Source of the DNA: an uncultured Sphingomonadaceae bacterium
Lineage (GTDB): Bacteria > Pseudomonadota > Alphaproteobacteria > Sphingomonadales > Sphingomonadaceae
Length of the DNA: 64,000 bases
Assembly: GCA_947488845.1 (NCBI GenBank)
Contig: CANLBM010000016.1
Location: forward strand, 21,256 to 85,255
Direction of reading: 5' to 3'
Part shown: one piece after another, positions 44,871 through 54,451 of the stretch
How positions within the stretch are numbered: the first letter of the stretch is position 1
How the letters are laid out: every line of letters starts with the position of its first letter
Translations under genes and position numbers: made by a program
Notes under the pieces: model-generated
Database searches by the model: none
What the model was told of the DNA's origin: nothing
What the model saw: only the letters and a program-made list of their open reading frames with translations

Positions 44871-45557
44871 ATGACCTCCGAATCAAGAACAGCGATTATA
44901 TTATTGTCCGGCGGGCTGGACTCGATGGTTTCTGCAGCGATTGCTGCAGAGCAGGGATACCGGCTGATCGCCTTGACGGTCGACTATAACCAGCGCCATA
45001 AAATCGAACTGCAATCCGCGGAAAAGATTGCGGCCAGGCTTGGTGTCGATGAACATATCATTCTGCCGCTGGACCTAAGCCGCTTTGGCGGATCGGCGCT
45101 GACCGCCGATATCGATGTCCCGAAGACCGGCGTCGCCGATGATATTCCGGTGACTTATGTTCCTGCCCGCAACCTCATTTTCCTGTCGCTAACCCTCGGA
45201 CTGGCCGAGGCGAGAAACGCGCGGGATATTTTCATCGGCGTCAATGCGCTGGACTATTCCGGCTATCCGGACTGCCGGCCGGAATTTATTCAAGGTTTCG
45301 AGAGACTAGCCGATCTGGCGACCAAGGCTGGTGATCAGGGGAGTGGCTTCAACATCCGGACACCGCTGCAGCATATGACAAAGGCGGATATTGCCCGGGA
45401 AGCGATACGGCTCAATCTCGATCCCTCCTGGAGCTGGTCCTGTTATGATCCCACAGCGGAAAACCTGCCCTGCGGTCTCTGTGACAGCTGCCGTTTGCGG
45501 CAAAAAGGTTTTGAAGAAGCCGGAATCGTCGACCCGACCGGATATGCCTCAAAATGA
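44871..45557 (+). CDS. queC: 7-cyano-7-deazaguanine synthase QueC
   Basis: A 228-residue ATP-dependent enzyme that makes preQ0 in queuosine synthesis. The pyrophosphatase-loop motif is SGGLDS (13-18), and the zinc-binding cysteines are near the C-terminus in LPCGLCDSCRLRQ. Its stop overlaps the queE start (ATGA). queD and folE-like genes are not in the window. No preQ1 riboswitch was seen in the 57-base gap upstream. Confidence 0.95.
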   Translation: MTSESRTAIILLSGGLDSMVSAAIAAEQGYRLIALTVDYNQRHKIELQSAEKIAARLGVDEHIILPLDLSRFGGSALTADIDVPKTGVADDIPVTYVPARNLIFLSLTLGLAEARNARDIFIGVNALDYSGYPDCRPEFIQGFERLADLATKAGDQGSGFNIRTPLQHMTKADIAREAIRLNLDPSWSWSCYDPTAENLPCGLCDSCRLRQKGFEEAGIVDPTGYASK

Positions 45558-46198
45558 GCTATGCGGTAAAAGAGCGATTCCTGACTCTTCAGGGTGAAGG
45601 AGTCCATGCCGGACGCAGGGCAGTCTTTGTCCGTTTCGCCGGCTGTAATCTCTGGTCGGGACTGGAACGTGATCGCTCCACGGCCATCTGCCAGTTTTGC
45701 GATACAGATTTCGTCGGTCTCGACGGCGAAGGCGGCGGTCGTTTCGATACGGCTGAAAAGCTCGCCAGGGCCGCGGCCGAGACATGGGACGGCGACAACG
45801 AATCACGCTTCGTTGTCCTGACCGGTGGCGAGCCGATGTTGCAGGTCGATCAGGCTCTGATCGACGCACTGCACGCGGAAGGCTTTTTTATCGCTATCGA
45901 ATCGAACGGAACCTTGGCCGTTCCCCGCACGATTGACTGGATCTGCATAAGCCCGAAGGCGCAGAGCGAGACGGTCCAGCGCTCGGGCGACGAGTTGAAG
46001 CTGGTCTGGCCGCAGAAGGACAGCCATTGGCAGGCGATGGAAGATTGGGACTTCGCCAATCTATTGTTGCAACCGATGGACGCCCGTGGCGATGATGCGG
46101 CCAGCCAGACCAATCTCGAACAGGCCATAGGGTTTGTCCAGGCCCATCCGAAATGGCGCTTGTCGTTACAGACACACAAGATACTGGGTCTCGCCTGA
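45554..46198 (+). CDS. queE: 7-carboxy-7-deazaguanine synthase QueE
   Basis: A 214-residue radical-SAM enzyme that contracts the pterin ring to make CDG, the QueC substrate. The cluster cysteines are C31, C46 and C49, a C-x14-C-x2-C spacing instead of the usual C-x3-C-x2-C. That insertion is known in a subset of QueE proteins (Burkholderia-type), so it need not mean loss of function. TLTGGEPMLQ-type SAM motif (here LTGGEPMLQ) follows. It converges with a lipoprotein gene 4 bases away. Confidence 0.93.
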   Translation: MSYAVKERFLTLQGEGVHAGRRAVFVRFAGCNLWSGLERDRSTAICQFCDTDFVGLDGEGGGRFDTAEKLARAAAETWDGDNESRFVVLTGGEPMLQVDQALIDALHAEGFFIAIESNGTLAVPRTIDWICISPKAQSETVQRSGDELKLVWPQKDSHWQAMEDWDFANLLLQPMDARGDDAASQTNLEQAIGFVQAHPKWRLSLQTHKILGLA

Positions 46199-46202
46199 TA
46201 TC

Positions 46203-46475
46203 CTATTCGGTCGCTGCTTCCGTTTCATCCGCGGCTGCTTCGGATGGTTTTTCTTCTTTCTTGTCTGCCGCTGCGTCTGTTTCTTCTCCGGTAGCGTCAA
46301 CGGCTTTAATTGTATCGACATCGACCATTTCGTCGCTGATCGTGCCGTCAATGACATCGACATCGTCCATCTGTGTTTCTGTGACTTCGTTCGCATCGGG
46401 CGCTTCGTTGCCGGAACAGGCCGAGATGGTCAGCGTGACCGCCGCTACTGCAGCAATTCTCGAGAATTTGATCAT
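46203..46475 (-). CDS. Small acidic lipoprotein of unknown function
   Basis: A 90-residue protein with a lipoprotein signal (VTLTISAC lipobox), followed by an Asp/Glu/Ala-rich low-complexity tail with no known domain. The acidic tail may reach into the periplasm. It has its own short upstream region and no operon partner. Its relation to lipB on the same strand is only positional. Confidence 0.7.
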   Translation of the reverse strand: MIKFSRIAAVAAVTLTISACSGNEAPDANEVTETQMDDVDVIDGTISDEMVDVDTIKAVDATGEETDAAADKKEEKPSEAAADETEAATE

Positions 46476-46526
46476 GATTTTGTCCTCACATGTTAAACGG
46501 GTTTACCAGACCTTCATAGTCGCCGA

Positions 46527-47177
46527 TCAAGCCTGATCAATGGCCTTCAGGAAGCCGCCGACCGTTTTGTGCAACGCTTCGTCAAATTGCTGAAGCTGAA
46601 TCGCGATACCCAGCTGGGCGAGGCTGGTCACGGGATATTCGCTGATGCCGCACGGGACAATGCCCTCGAAATGGCTGAGATCGGGATCAATATTGACCGA
46701 GAAGCCGTGCATGGTAACCCATTTTCGGATGCGAATACCGATCGCGCCAATCTTGGCTTCCTGTCCGTCCGGCCTATCGCACCAGATGCCGACACGGCCA
46801 TCAACAGCCCGCGCGCTAACACCGAATTCCGCCAGAGCGGCGATGATCCAGTCCTCCAGAGCATGGACAAAGCCGCGGACATCCGCGTTGCGTTTTTTGA
46901 GGTTCAAAATCACATAGCCGACCCGCTGGCCGGGACCATGATAGGTGTGCCGACCGCCACGGCCCGTGTCGTAGACGGGAAAGGACTGGCTGAGCAGTTC
47001 CGCCGGATCGGAGCTGGTGCCAGCCGTATATAGCGGCGGATGTTCCAGCAGCCAGATCAGTTCCCTGGCGTCACCGGTCTGAACCGCCGCGTTGCGCCGC
47101 TCCATCTCGGCCAGCGCTTCTGGATATTCAACCTTTTCAGGCGACATGCGCCATTCGATATCATCGGGATCATTCAT
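46527..47177 (-). CDS. lipB: Octanoyltransferase LipB
   Basis: A 216-residue enzyme that moves octanoate from acyl carrier protein to apo-lipoyl domains. Family segments [31 protein letters not shown] and the catalytic-Cys stretch [15 protein letters not shown] are intact. ATG 47177 is preferred over the ATG at 47192 because it fits family length; both are possible. Confidence 0.94.
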   Translation of the reverse strand: MNDPDDIEWRMSPEKVEYPEALAEMERRNAAVQTGDARELIWLLEHPPLYTAGTSSDPAELLSQSFPVYDTGRGGRHTYHGPGQRVGYVILNLKKRNADVRGFVHALEDWIIAALAEFGVSARAVDGRVGIWCDRPDGQEAKIGAIGIRIRKWVTMHGFSVNIDPDLSHFEGIVPCGISEYPVTSLAQLGIAIQLQQFDEALHKTVGGFLKAIDQA

Positions 47178-47249
47178 AATATTTTCGTGCACTTTTGACG
47201 AGCGGGTGGCAAGGGCTGGTAATCAGGAAACGGATACGGGAACGAAAAA

Positions 47250-47990
47250 ATGAAGCTCGACTATATGCAATGCTGGAATGGCGCGATGGCCCTGCTCGGC
47301 GCGCATAAAGAGGCGATTCTGGCAATTGCCGGTGTCTTTCTGTTTCTGCCGACCTTTTTATTCGCGCAATTTGTCGCCCAGCCGGTTCTTGTCGGGGACG
47401 AGGATATCAACGGTCTGGCGGTCGCATATTCCGCCTATTTCAGCGAAAATTGGGTTTCGATCATGGCATCCAATCTGGTGATCAGTTTCGGCGGGCTCGC
47501 GATCTATTTTGCCCTGGCACCGTCACGGAACAACACGGTCGCAGAAGATCTTGTCGCTGCGCTCAAAGCCTTTCTGATCTATCTTGTGGCCAATTTTCTG
47601 ACCGGCCTGTTTACGTTGCTGGGTTTTTTCCTGCTCGTCATTCCCGGTCTCTATATTGCCTGCCGGTTCATTCTGGTGCCAATCATGATCGTCGACAAAG
47701 GCGAACGAAATCCGATCGAAGCACTCAGGCAAAGCTGGGCATTGACCCGGAATAACGGATTTTCGATTTTTCTGTTCATCCTGATCATCGCGGTCGTCGG
47801 TACGATCACGATAGGCGCTCTGCAGGCGGTCACCGGTATCATTGCCGGTCTCGTAACCGGGGGAGCAGGCTGGCCGTTTATCGAAAATCTTGTGGCTGCG
47901 CTAACCGGTACGGCTTTCCAGCTGGTCCTCGCGGTTGTGATTATATCGATCTATATCCAGCTGACCGGCAAGAAGGGCGATATCGGCTAG
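47250..47990 (+). CDS. Multi-pass membrane protein (YciC/GDPD membrane-domain-like)
   Basis: A 246-residue protein with about six hydrophobic helices. The conserved PGLYIACRFILVPIMIVD and NPIEALRQSWALTRNN segments match proteins annotated as the glycerophosphodiester phosphodiesterase membrane domain or YciC. There is no catalytic domain, so a structural or membrane-organising role is likely. It is flanked by lipB and a GNAT gene. Function unknown. Confidence 0.72.
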   Translation: MKLDYMQCWNGAMALLGAHKEAILAIAGVFLFLPTFLFAQFVAQPVLVGDEDINGLAVAYSAYFSENWVSIMASNLVISFGGLAIYFALAPSRNNTVAEDLVAALKAFLIYLVANFLTGLFTLLGFFLLVIPGLYIACRFILVPIMIVDKGERNPIEALRQSWALTRNNGFSIFLFILIIAVVGTITIGALQAVTGIIAGLVTGGAGWPFIENLVAALTGTAFQLVLAVVIISIYIQLTGKKGDIG

Positions 47991-47994
47991 GCCT

Positions 47995-48594
47995 TCAACC
48001 AAGTATCGGCACGTGCGGCGCCGCTGTCCTCGGCAACTGTCCGGATAGCCGCGGATCTGGCATCATATCGAATTGCTGCTTGAAAATGCGGAAACCGCAG
48101 CGCTGGTAAAAAGGCAGCGCGCGCGGAGAATCCTGGATGCATGTATGGAGCCACACCCGTTCGATATCGGCCCGCCACGCTTTTTCCAGCGCCTGACTCA
48201 TCATCCAGCTGCCGTGGCCCTTGCCGTTCATCTCCGGAACCAGTCCGAAAAAGCCGATCTCACACTGGCCGGATTGCCGGAAGTCCAGTTCGATGAAGCC
48301 TGCCGGCGCTCCATCATCGCGGACGATGTAAATATCGATATCGGGGTGTTGAATGACGGATTGAACCTTGTCTTCGGCCATCAATATTCTGGACGTCCAG
48401 AACCATGGTTCTCCGACAGCCCGGAACAAGGCCAAATATTCTGCAACAGGCGGCGCTGCCCATTTTTCAAGCGAGAGGCGCGATTCAATCCCCGCCAGAT
48501 CTGGCTTGTCCAGCATCTCGAGGTGCGTGATGATGGTCGCTACATGGCCCGCTGGAATGGCCAGAGGCAGATCTGCCGTATGATCTACACCCAT
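47995..48594 (-). CDS. GNAT family N-acetyltransferase
   Basis: A 199-residue acetyltransferase. The acetyl-CoA motif region EIGFFGLVPEMNGKGHGSWM and the following WLHTCIQDSPRALPFYQRCGF are typical of GNAT proteins acting on small molecules or peptides. Its start overlaps the hemF end by 10 bases, so it belongs to a trmL-hemF-GNAT operon. Substrate unknown. Confidence 0.82.
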   Translation of the reverse strand: MGVDHTADLPLAIPAGHVATIITHLEMLDKPDLAGIESRLSLEKWAAPPVAEYLALFRAVGEPWFWTSRILMAEDKVQSVIQHPDIDIYIVRDDGAPAGFIELDFRQSGQCEIGFFGLVPEMNGKGHGSWMMSQALEKAWRADIERVWLHTCIQDSPRALPFYQRCGFRIFKQQFDMMPDPRLSGQLPRTAAPHVPILG

Positions 48595-49442
48595 TTGGCT
48601 TCGGGGGGCAGGCTCATCAATATAGCGTCAACATTGCCGCCGGTCTTGAGCCCGAACGTCGTGCCCCGGTCATAGACCAGATTGAATTCTGCATAGCGCC
48701 CGCGCCATTCCAGCTGCTGCTGCTTTTCTTCCTCGGTCCATTCCATAGCCATGCGCTTGCGCACCAGCTTGGGAAAAATATCGAGAAATGCCCGGCCCAC
48801 ATCCTGGGTGAAGGCAAAATGGCGATCGAAATCCGATTCCTTGTCCAGTTCGATATGGTCGTAGAATATCCCGCCGACGCCGCGATGGACCTTGCGGTGG
48901 GGTATATAGAAATAGTCATCCGCCCATTTCTTGAACCGCGGATAATATTCCGGATTATGTGGCGCGCAGGCCGATCGCAGTCTGGCGTGGAATTGTTCGG
49001 TATCCTCGTCATAGGCGATTGCCGGGTTCAGATCGGCACCGCCGCCAAACCAGCGCTTTGTCGTGCACAGGAAACGCGTATTCATATGGACAGCGGGCAC
49101 GTGGGGGTTTGCCATATGGGCGACGAGACTGATTCCGGAGGCAAAGAATCTCGGATCATCTTCGGCACCGTTGATCTGGGCCTGGAATTCCTCGCTGAAT
49201 ACGCCGTCCACCGTAGAAATATTTACACCGACCTTTTCGAATATCTTGCCTTTCATCAGGCCCTGGGTGCCACCGCCTCCCGGACTGCCATCCGGATTAT
49301 GGCGATCCCACGGGATATAATCGAACGTGGCGTCACTACCGGCTTCCTGTTCGATTCTCTCGAATTCCGCACAAATCTGGTCGCGCAGTTCCTTGAACCA
49401 CGCCTGGGCCGTGCGCTGCTGGTCATCCAATTCTGTCGTCAT
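48585..49442 (-). CDS. hemF: Oxygen-dependent coproporphyrinogen III oxidase
   Basis: A 285-residue haem-synthesis enzyme making protoporphyrinogen IX. Family signature SLVAHMANPHVPAVHMNTRF is present, as are GGGADLNPAI, HRKVHRGVGGIFYDHIEL and the closing RGTTFGLKTGGNVDAILMS. ATG 49442 is chosen; it overlaps the trmL stop by 4 bases. Haem from this pathway would serve the nearby petABC cytochromes and katG. Confidence 0.95.
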   Translation of the reverse strand: MTTELDDQQRTAQAWFKELRDQICAEFERIEQEAGSDATFDYIPWDRHNPDGSPGGGGTQGLMKGKIFEKVGVNISTVDGVFSEEFQAQINGAEDDPRFFASGISLVAHMANPHVPAVHMNTRFLCTTKRWFGGGADLNPAIAYDEDTEQFHARLRSACAPHNPEYYPRFKKWADDYFYIPHRKVHRGVGGIFYDHIELDKESDFDRHFAFTQDVGRAFLDIFPKLVRKRMAMEWTEEEKQQQLEWRGRYAEFNLVYDRGTTFGLKTGGNVDAILMSLPPEAKWV

Positions 49443-49897
49443 TCCGGAAATTGTCCTGTTTGTCTGAGTGCTTCCCCTAAGGCCATGCCAGCCGAAACGG
49501 CTAGATTCAAGCTGCGCATTCCCGGTTTCATCGGGATGGTGATTCGACCATCGCATTGCTCCTGTATAGTCAGGGGAACTCCTGATCCTTCCGATCCGAA
49601 CAACAAGATATCGGAATCGCGATATGCGAATCCGTAATGCGGGTGCTCGGCCTTGCTGGAAAGCAGGATAATCCTTGCGTTGCGGGAATTCGCTGTCTGT
49701 TTGAATGCATCCCAGTCGGCATGGCGAATATAGTCGACATGGTCGAAATAATCCATTCCAGCGCGTTTTAAACTGCGATCACTGAATGGAAAACCGCATG
49801 GTTCTATAATATCAACTGGCACGTCGAGACATGCACAAGTCCTTAATATTGTTCCTAAATTTCCCGCAATCTCGGGCTGATATAAAGCTATCCTCAT
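49439..49897 (-). CDS. trmL: tRNA (cytidine(34)-2'-O)-methyltransferase TrmL
   Basis: A 152-residue SPOUT methyltransferase that modifies the wobble base of leucine tRNAs. The start IALYQPEIAGNLGTILRTC and the knot motif LLFGSEGSGVP with ITIPMKPGMRSLNLAVSAGM are diagnostic. It is the first gene of the trmL-hemF-GNAT operon and is divergent from petABC; the 175-base gap holds both promoters. Confidence 0.95.
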   Translation of the reverse strand: MRIALYQPEIAGNLGTILRTCACLDVPVDIIEPCGFPFSDRSLKRAGMDYFDHVDYIRHADWDAFKQTANSRNARIILLSSKAEHPHYGFAYRDSDILLFGSEGSGVPLTIQEQCDGRITIPMKPGMRSLNLAVSAGMALGEALRQTGQFPE

Positions 49898-50072
49898 GGG
49901 CCGATTATCATGAGCGCGAAGGGAATGTTAGGTCAATCGAAAATTCACTGTTGGCAAACCCTATCCTTCGCGGCTATCAGGCGCGCAATTCACTGCCTGT
50001 TCAAGCTGTTGTTTAGCAGTATCGAACATCCGGGCAGTCAGGGGTCATAATTTTTCTATAGGGCTTGTTTGC

Positions 50073-50636
50073 ATGGCAACGGTTGAAACAGCTGAAACGG
50101 CAGTCGCAGAAGATGGCGGCGTTCGCCGCCGGGACTTTATCAATATCGCAGCAGTGAGTTTCGCTGGTGCCGGGGCGGTCGCTACCGTTTTCCCGTTGGT
50201 CAACCAGATGAATCCGAGCGCGGATGTTCTCGCTCTGTCATCGATCGAAGTCGATATTTCGGCGATTGAAACCGGCCAATCGATCAAGACCAGCTGGCGC
50301 AAGCAGCCGATTTTTATCCGCAATTTGACAGCGGCTGAAATTGCAGAAGCCAATGCCGTGAAGGTTTCCGACCTGCGCGACCCGGAAACACTCGCCGATC
50401 GGACCAGCGTCGGCAAGGAAAACTGGCTGATCACACTCGGCGTGTGCACGCATCTCGGCTGTGTGCCGCTCGGTGCTGCACAAGGCGAAATAAAAGGTGA
50501 ATTTGGCGGCTATTTCTGCCCGTGCCACGGATCGCATTATGATACGGCGGCCCGCATTCGCAAAGGTCCGGCTCCCAAGAATCTTGAAGTTCCGGAACAT
50601 GAATTCCTATCAGACACCGTCGTGAAAATCGGCTAA
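50073..50636 (+). CDS. petA: Ubiquinol-cytochrome c reductase iron-sulfur (Rieske) subunit
   Basis: A 187-residue Rieske protein of complex III. A Tat-type N-terminus ([19 protein letters not shown]) anchors it in the membrane. The 2Fe-2S ligands are in CTHLGC (125-130) and CPCHGSHYD (149-157), with the flexible hinge before residue 60. First gene of the petABC operon, 13 bases before petB. Confidence 0.96.
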   Translation: MATVETAETAVAEDGGVRRRDFINIAAVSFAGAGAVATVFPLVNQMNPSADVLALSSIEVDISAIETGQSIKTSWRKQPIFIRNLTAAEIAEANAVKVSDLRDPETLADRTSVGKENWLITLGVCTHLGCVPLGAAQGEIKGEFGGYFCPCHGSHYDTAARIRKGPAPKNLEVPEHEFLSDTVVKIG

Positions 50637-50649
50637 AGGACAGAGAAAA

Positions 50650-51924
50650 ATGAGCTTTCCTTGGGCAAAAGAATATACACCAACAACCGAATTGGGTCAG
50701 TGGATGGACAAGCAGCTTCCGCTGCCGCGTTTCATCTATAACAGCGTTGGTGCCGGTTATCCTGCTCCGCGCAATCTGAACTATATGTGGAACTTCGGTT
50801 CGCTGGCCGGTCTGTTTCTGGTCATCCAGATTGTTACCGGCATCATATTGGCGATGCATTATGCCGCCAATTCCGAAATTGCCTTTGATTCCGTCGAACA
50901 TATCATGCGTGACGTCAACAGTGGCTGGATGATCCGCTATGCCCATGCCAATGGCGCAAGCTTCTTCTTCATCGCTCTCTATATGCATATCGCTCGCGGG
51001 CTTTATTACGGCTCGTACAAGGCACCGCGGGAAATGCTGTGGTTGCTCGGTGTCGTCATCTATCTACTGGCGATGGCAACAGGCTTTCTCGGTTACGTGC
51101 TTCCATGGGGTCAGATGAGTTTCTGGGGTGCCAAGGTGATTACCGGCCTGTTTGAAGCCATTCCCTTCATCGGCAAGCCGATCCAGGAATTGCTGCTTGG
51201 TGGCTTCGCTCCCGATAATGCCGCTTTGAACCGCTTCTTCTCGCTCCACTATCTGCTGCCATTCGTCATTGTTGGCGTTGTCATCATGCATATCTGGGCG
51301 CTGCACATTCCCGGTTCCAACAACCCGACCGGTGTCGATGTGAAGGGGCCACAGGATACGGTTCCGTTCCATCCTTATTATACCGCGAAAGACGGCTGGA
51401 CCGTGGGACTTGCGCTGATTTTCTTCACCGCGCTGATGTTCTTCCTGCCAAACGCGCTTGGTCATGCCGATAACTATATCCCGGCCAATCCGCTTTCCAC
51501 TCCGGCCCATATTGTTCCGGAATGGTATTTCTGGCCCTGGTACGCGATTTTGCGGGCCTTTACCTTCGACTTCCTGTTCATTCCGGCGAAACTGCTCGGT
51601 GTGCTGGCGATGTTCTCCGCCATCCTGGTCTGGTTCTTCCTGCCTTGGCTGGACAAGTCACCGGTCCGTTCCGGAAGTTTCCGCCCCAAGTTCAAGATGT
51701 TCTACATCATTCTCGTGATTGATGTCCTGATACTGGGATATTGCGGGGGTGCCCCGGCTGAGGAACCGTTTGTGATGATCAGTCAGTTGGCTGCAGCTTA
51801 TTATTTCGCGCACTTCCTGATCATATTGCCGCTTTTGTCGAGCTTGGAAAAGCCTGAACCGTTGCCGAACAGCATCACGGAATCGGTAACCGGCAAGCCA
51901 CTTAAAACGCCAGCTAAGAATTAG
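50650..51924 (+). CDS. petB: Cytochrome b of the bc1 complex
   Basis: A 424-residue multi-helix membrane protein with the two pairs of haem-ligand histidines. The Qo-site PEWY motif is in [14 protein letters not shown] and [14 protein letters not shown] is present. It carries electrons between the quinol-oxidising and quinone-reducing sites. It has a C-terminal extension usual in alphaproteobacteria. Located between petA and petC. Confidence 0.97.
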   Translation: MSFPWAKEYTPTTELGQWMDKQLPLPRFIYNSVGAGYPAPRNLNYMWNFGSLAGLFLVIQIVTGIILAMHYAANSEIAFDSVEHIMRDVNSGWMIRYAHANGASFFFIALYMHIARGLYYGSYKAPREMLWLLGVVIYLLAMATGFLGYVLPWGQMSFWGAKVITGLFEAIPFIGKPIQELLLGGFAPDNAALNRFFSLHYLLPFVIVGVVIMHIWALHIPGSNNPTGVDVKGPQDTVPFHPYYTAKDGWTVGLALIFFTALMFFLPNALGHADNYIPANPLSTPAHIVPEWYFWPWYAILRAFTFDFLFIPAKLLGVLAMFSAILVWFFLPWLDKSPVRSGSFRPKFKMFYIILVIDVLILGYCGGAPAEEPFVMISQLAAAYYFAHFLIILPLLSSLEKPEPLPNSITESVTGKPLKTPAKN

Positions 51925-51936
51925 GGACCTGTCGTA

Positions 51937-52791
51937 ATGGTAAGAATTTTCGGAATCTTGATTGGCCTGTTCTTTTCAGGCTGGCTCTTGGTCTCATTCG
52001 GAATGGGGGCGGTAGAATATATATCGAACCCGCCAGCTGAAACAGCAGAGCATGAGTTCCACAAAGAGGCGAAAGAAATCTCTTTCACGTCTGATGGTCC
52101 GCTTGGCAAATTCGACCGCCAGCAACTGCAGCGCGGTTTCCAGGTCTACAAGGAAGTCTGTGCAGCGTGCCATTCTCTCCGTCTTGTGGCTTTCCGCAAT
52201 CTGGAAGAAATCGGCTATAACGAAGACGAAGTGAAGGCGATTGCGGCCAATTGGGCGATCCAGACTCCGGATATTGATCCGGCAACTGGTGAAATGTCGA
52301 CGCGCCCATCGCTTCCCGCGGACAAATTTCCCAAGCCTTTTGCCAATAACGTTGCTGCCGCTGCTGCGAACAACAACGCTATCCCACCTGATCTGTCGCT
52401 GATGACCAAGGCGCGTGAAGGCGGGGCACCTTATGTCTATTCCTTGCTGACCGGTTACACCGATCCACCAGCCAATCTGCCGGAAGCCAATCAGCCGGGA
52501 CCGGGACTGCATTATAACCCTTATTTTGCGAACCTGAACCTGGCGATGGCACCACCACTGGCGGCCGAAGATCAGGTCAGCTATTCTGACGGTACCAAGG
52601 CAAGCATCAACCAGATGGCCGAAGATGTTTCCGCCTTCCTGATCTGGAGTGCAGAGCCGAAGCTGGAAGAGCGCCATCAGGCTGGCTGGGCGGTTCTCGC
52701 CTTCCTGCTGATCGCGACGATCCTCGCCTATCTGTCCTACCGGACGATCTGGGCGGACGTGAAGGCCGAGAAGAAAAAGAAAGCTGCGTAG
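51937..52791 (+). CDS. petC: Cytochrome c1
   Basis: A 284-residue cytochrome c1 with an N-terminal membrane helix or signal (GILIGLFFSGWLLVSFGMG). The haem-attachment motif is CAACH (75-79) in the stretch VCAACHSLRLVAFRNL. The C-terminal helix (AVLAFLLIATILAYLSYRTI) anchors it. It passes electrons from the Rieske protein to soluble cytochrome c. A strong terminator follows 31 bases downstream. Confidence 0.95.
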   Translation: MVRIFGILIGLFFSGWLLVSFGMGAVEYISNPPAETAEHEFHKEAKEISFTSDGPLGKFDRQQLQRGFQVYKEVCAACHSLRLVAFRNLEEIGYNEDEVKAIAANWAIQTPDIDPATGEMSTRPSLPADKFPKPFANNVAAAAANNNAIPPDLSLMTKAREGGAPYVYSLLTGYTDPPANLPEANQPGPGLHYNPYFANLNLAMAPPLAAEDQVSYSDGTKASINQMAEDVSAFLIWSAEPKLEERHQAGWAVLAFLLIATILAYLSYRTIWADVKAEKKKKAA

Positions 52792-52822
52792 GACCGTTTA
52801 CCTGCACAGATGATAATTAGAG

Positions 52823-52847
52823 AAGCCCGCTTTTAGCGGGCTTTTTT
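52823..52847 (+). terminator. Rho-independent terminator of petABC
   Basis: Arms AAGCCCGC and GCGGGCTT surround a 5-base loop and lead into six or more Ts (52842-52847). It follows the petC stop by 31 bases and separates the operon from the convergent glpK gene. Confidence 0.93.
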
Positions 52848-52862
52848 ACATCCGGCTGAAAT

Positions 52863-54335
52863 CTATCGGGCCAAAACCGAACGGACCGCGCGCTTCCATC
52901 CGGCAAGCCTTTGGCGTCTGGTAGCGGGATCGATATCCGGCTCGTGTACGTCGAGGCCCGATATCATCGCCGAAGCTGTTTCGAGAGAGTCATAGATGCC
53001 GCAGCCCACCGCGGCGAGCATGGCCGCACCGAGCGCCGTCGTCTCGAAAAACCCCGGACGTTCCACGGCAATATCCAATATATCCGCCAGATCCTGTACC
53101 ATCCAGTCATTGGCGACCATGCCGCCATCGATCCGCAGGCTCTGCCAGTCGACACCATCGGCGGAAAAGGCGGTTTTCAGATCGTGGCATTGATAGGCCA
53201 TCGATTCGAGCGCGGCGCGGGCGATATGGGCTTTCTTGGACGAGAAACTGAGGCCGGAGATGGTCGCCGTCGCATCTGCCCGCCAATGAGGCGCACCAAG
53301 GCCGGAGAGGGCGGGGACCAGATAGACCCCGCTATTATCGTCCACCGACCGGGCCAGTTCTTCGCTTTCGCCAGCAAATTTGAGCAAGCCGATATCATCG
53401 CGCAGCCATTGCATCAGACTGCCGGCCACGAAAACCGAGCCCTCCAGCGCATAGACGCGTTTGCCCTGGTGCTGATAGAGTATGGTCGAGAGCAGGCGAT
53501 GCTCCGACCGCAGCGGTGTTTCGCCGCTATTGGTCAATATGAAGGCACCGGTCCCGAATGTGGCTTTGGTCTGGCCGATGTCGAAACAGCCTTGGCCGAT
53601 GGTTGCCGCCTGCTGATCACCGGCAGACCCGCAGATTGCGATAGGGCCTCCAAATAGCTCGACGGCGGTGGTCCCCAGATCGCCGGCGCAGTCGACAATC
53701 CGCGGCAGCGCCTTTCTGGGGATGTCGAAAAGCGCGAGAAGGTCATCGTCCCAGTCATCGCCATCGAGGGCCATCAGCATCGTCCTGCTGGCATTGCTCG
53801 CATCGGTAATATGCTGGCCACCGGTTAGCCGGTAGATGAGATAGGATTCGATCGTGCCGAAGGCGAGATTGTCACCCGCCGCGCGGACTTCCGGCCAGCT
53901 CTCCAGCATCCAGCCGATTTTGCTGCCCGAGAAATAGGGGTCGAGCAGCAGGCCGGTCTTCTCCTGCACCATCGGTTCGAGGCCGTCGGCCTTCAGCGCA
54001 CCGCATTTGTCGGCTGTCCGGCGATCCTGCCAGACGATGGCCCTGCCGAGCGGTTCGCCCGACCTTTTGTCCCACGCTACGATGGTTTCCCGTTGGTTGG
54101 TGATGCCGATCGCCGCAATCTTGTCAGCACCGCCAGCCTTTTCGATCATTTTCTGACAGCAGCTCAGGGTTTTGGTCCAGATTTCAGCAGCATCATGCTC
54201 GACCAGACCGGGAGCCGGATAATATTGGTGCAGGGTTTCCTGTTGAGAACCGTGCAGCTTGCCGTCAGCGCCGAAGAGCATAGCCCGTGTTGACGTTGTG
54301 CCTTCATCAATGACCAAAATCTGCTGCGGCGCCAT
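52863..54335 (-). CDS. glpK: Glycerol kinase
   Basis: A 490-residue FGGY-family kinase that phosphorylates glycerol. The N-terminal ATP-site start is VIDEGTTSTRAMLFG, followed by ITNQRETIVAWDKRSG, GTGAFILTNSG and the C-terminal phosphate segment GGMVANDWMVQDLADI. GGGAGC precedes the ATG at 54335. It is divergent from glpD; no glycerol facilitator (glpF) gene lies next to it, so glycerol entry must rely on other proteins. Confidence 0.96.
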   Translation of the reverse strand: MAPQQILVIDEGTTSTRAMLFGADGKLHGSQQETLHQYYPAPGLVEHDAAEIWTKTLSCCQKMIEKAGGADKIAAIGITNQRETIVAWDKRSGEPLGRAIVWQDRRTADKCGALKADGLEPMVQEKTGLLLDPYFSGSKIGWMLESWPEVRAAGDNLAFGTIESYLIYRLTGGQHITDASNASRTMLMALDGDDWDDDLLALFDIPRKALPRIVDCAGDLGTTAVELFGGPIAICGSAGDQQAATIGQGCFDIGQTKATFGTGAFILTNSGETPLRSEHRLLSTILYQHQGKRVYALEGSVFVAGSLMQWLRDDIGLLKFAGESEELARSVDDNSGVYLVPALSGLGAPHWRADATATISGLSFSSKKAHIARAALESMAYQCHDLKTAFSADGVDWQSLRIDGGMVANDWMVQDLADILDIAVERPGFFETTALGAAMLAAVGCGIYDSLETASAMISGLDVHEPDIDPATRRQRLAGWKRAVRSVLAR

Positions 54336-54451
54336 CGTCTGCTCCCTGGTTGCTCGGGCCACGCTATAAGCTGGCATTCAAAAGGCAAGCAAAAGCCAGA
54401 TCACGATCGGTCATATTGCGATGCAACATTGCACGAATCGCTGGTTTCTCT

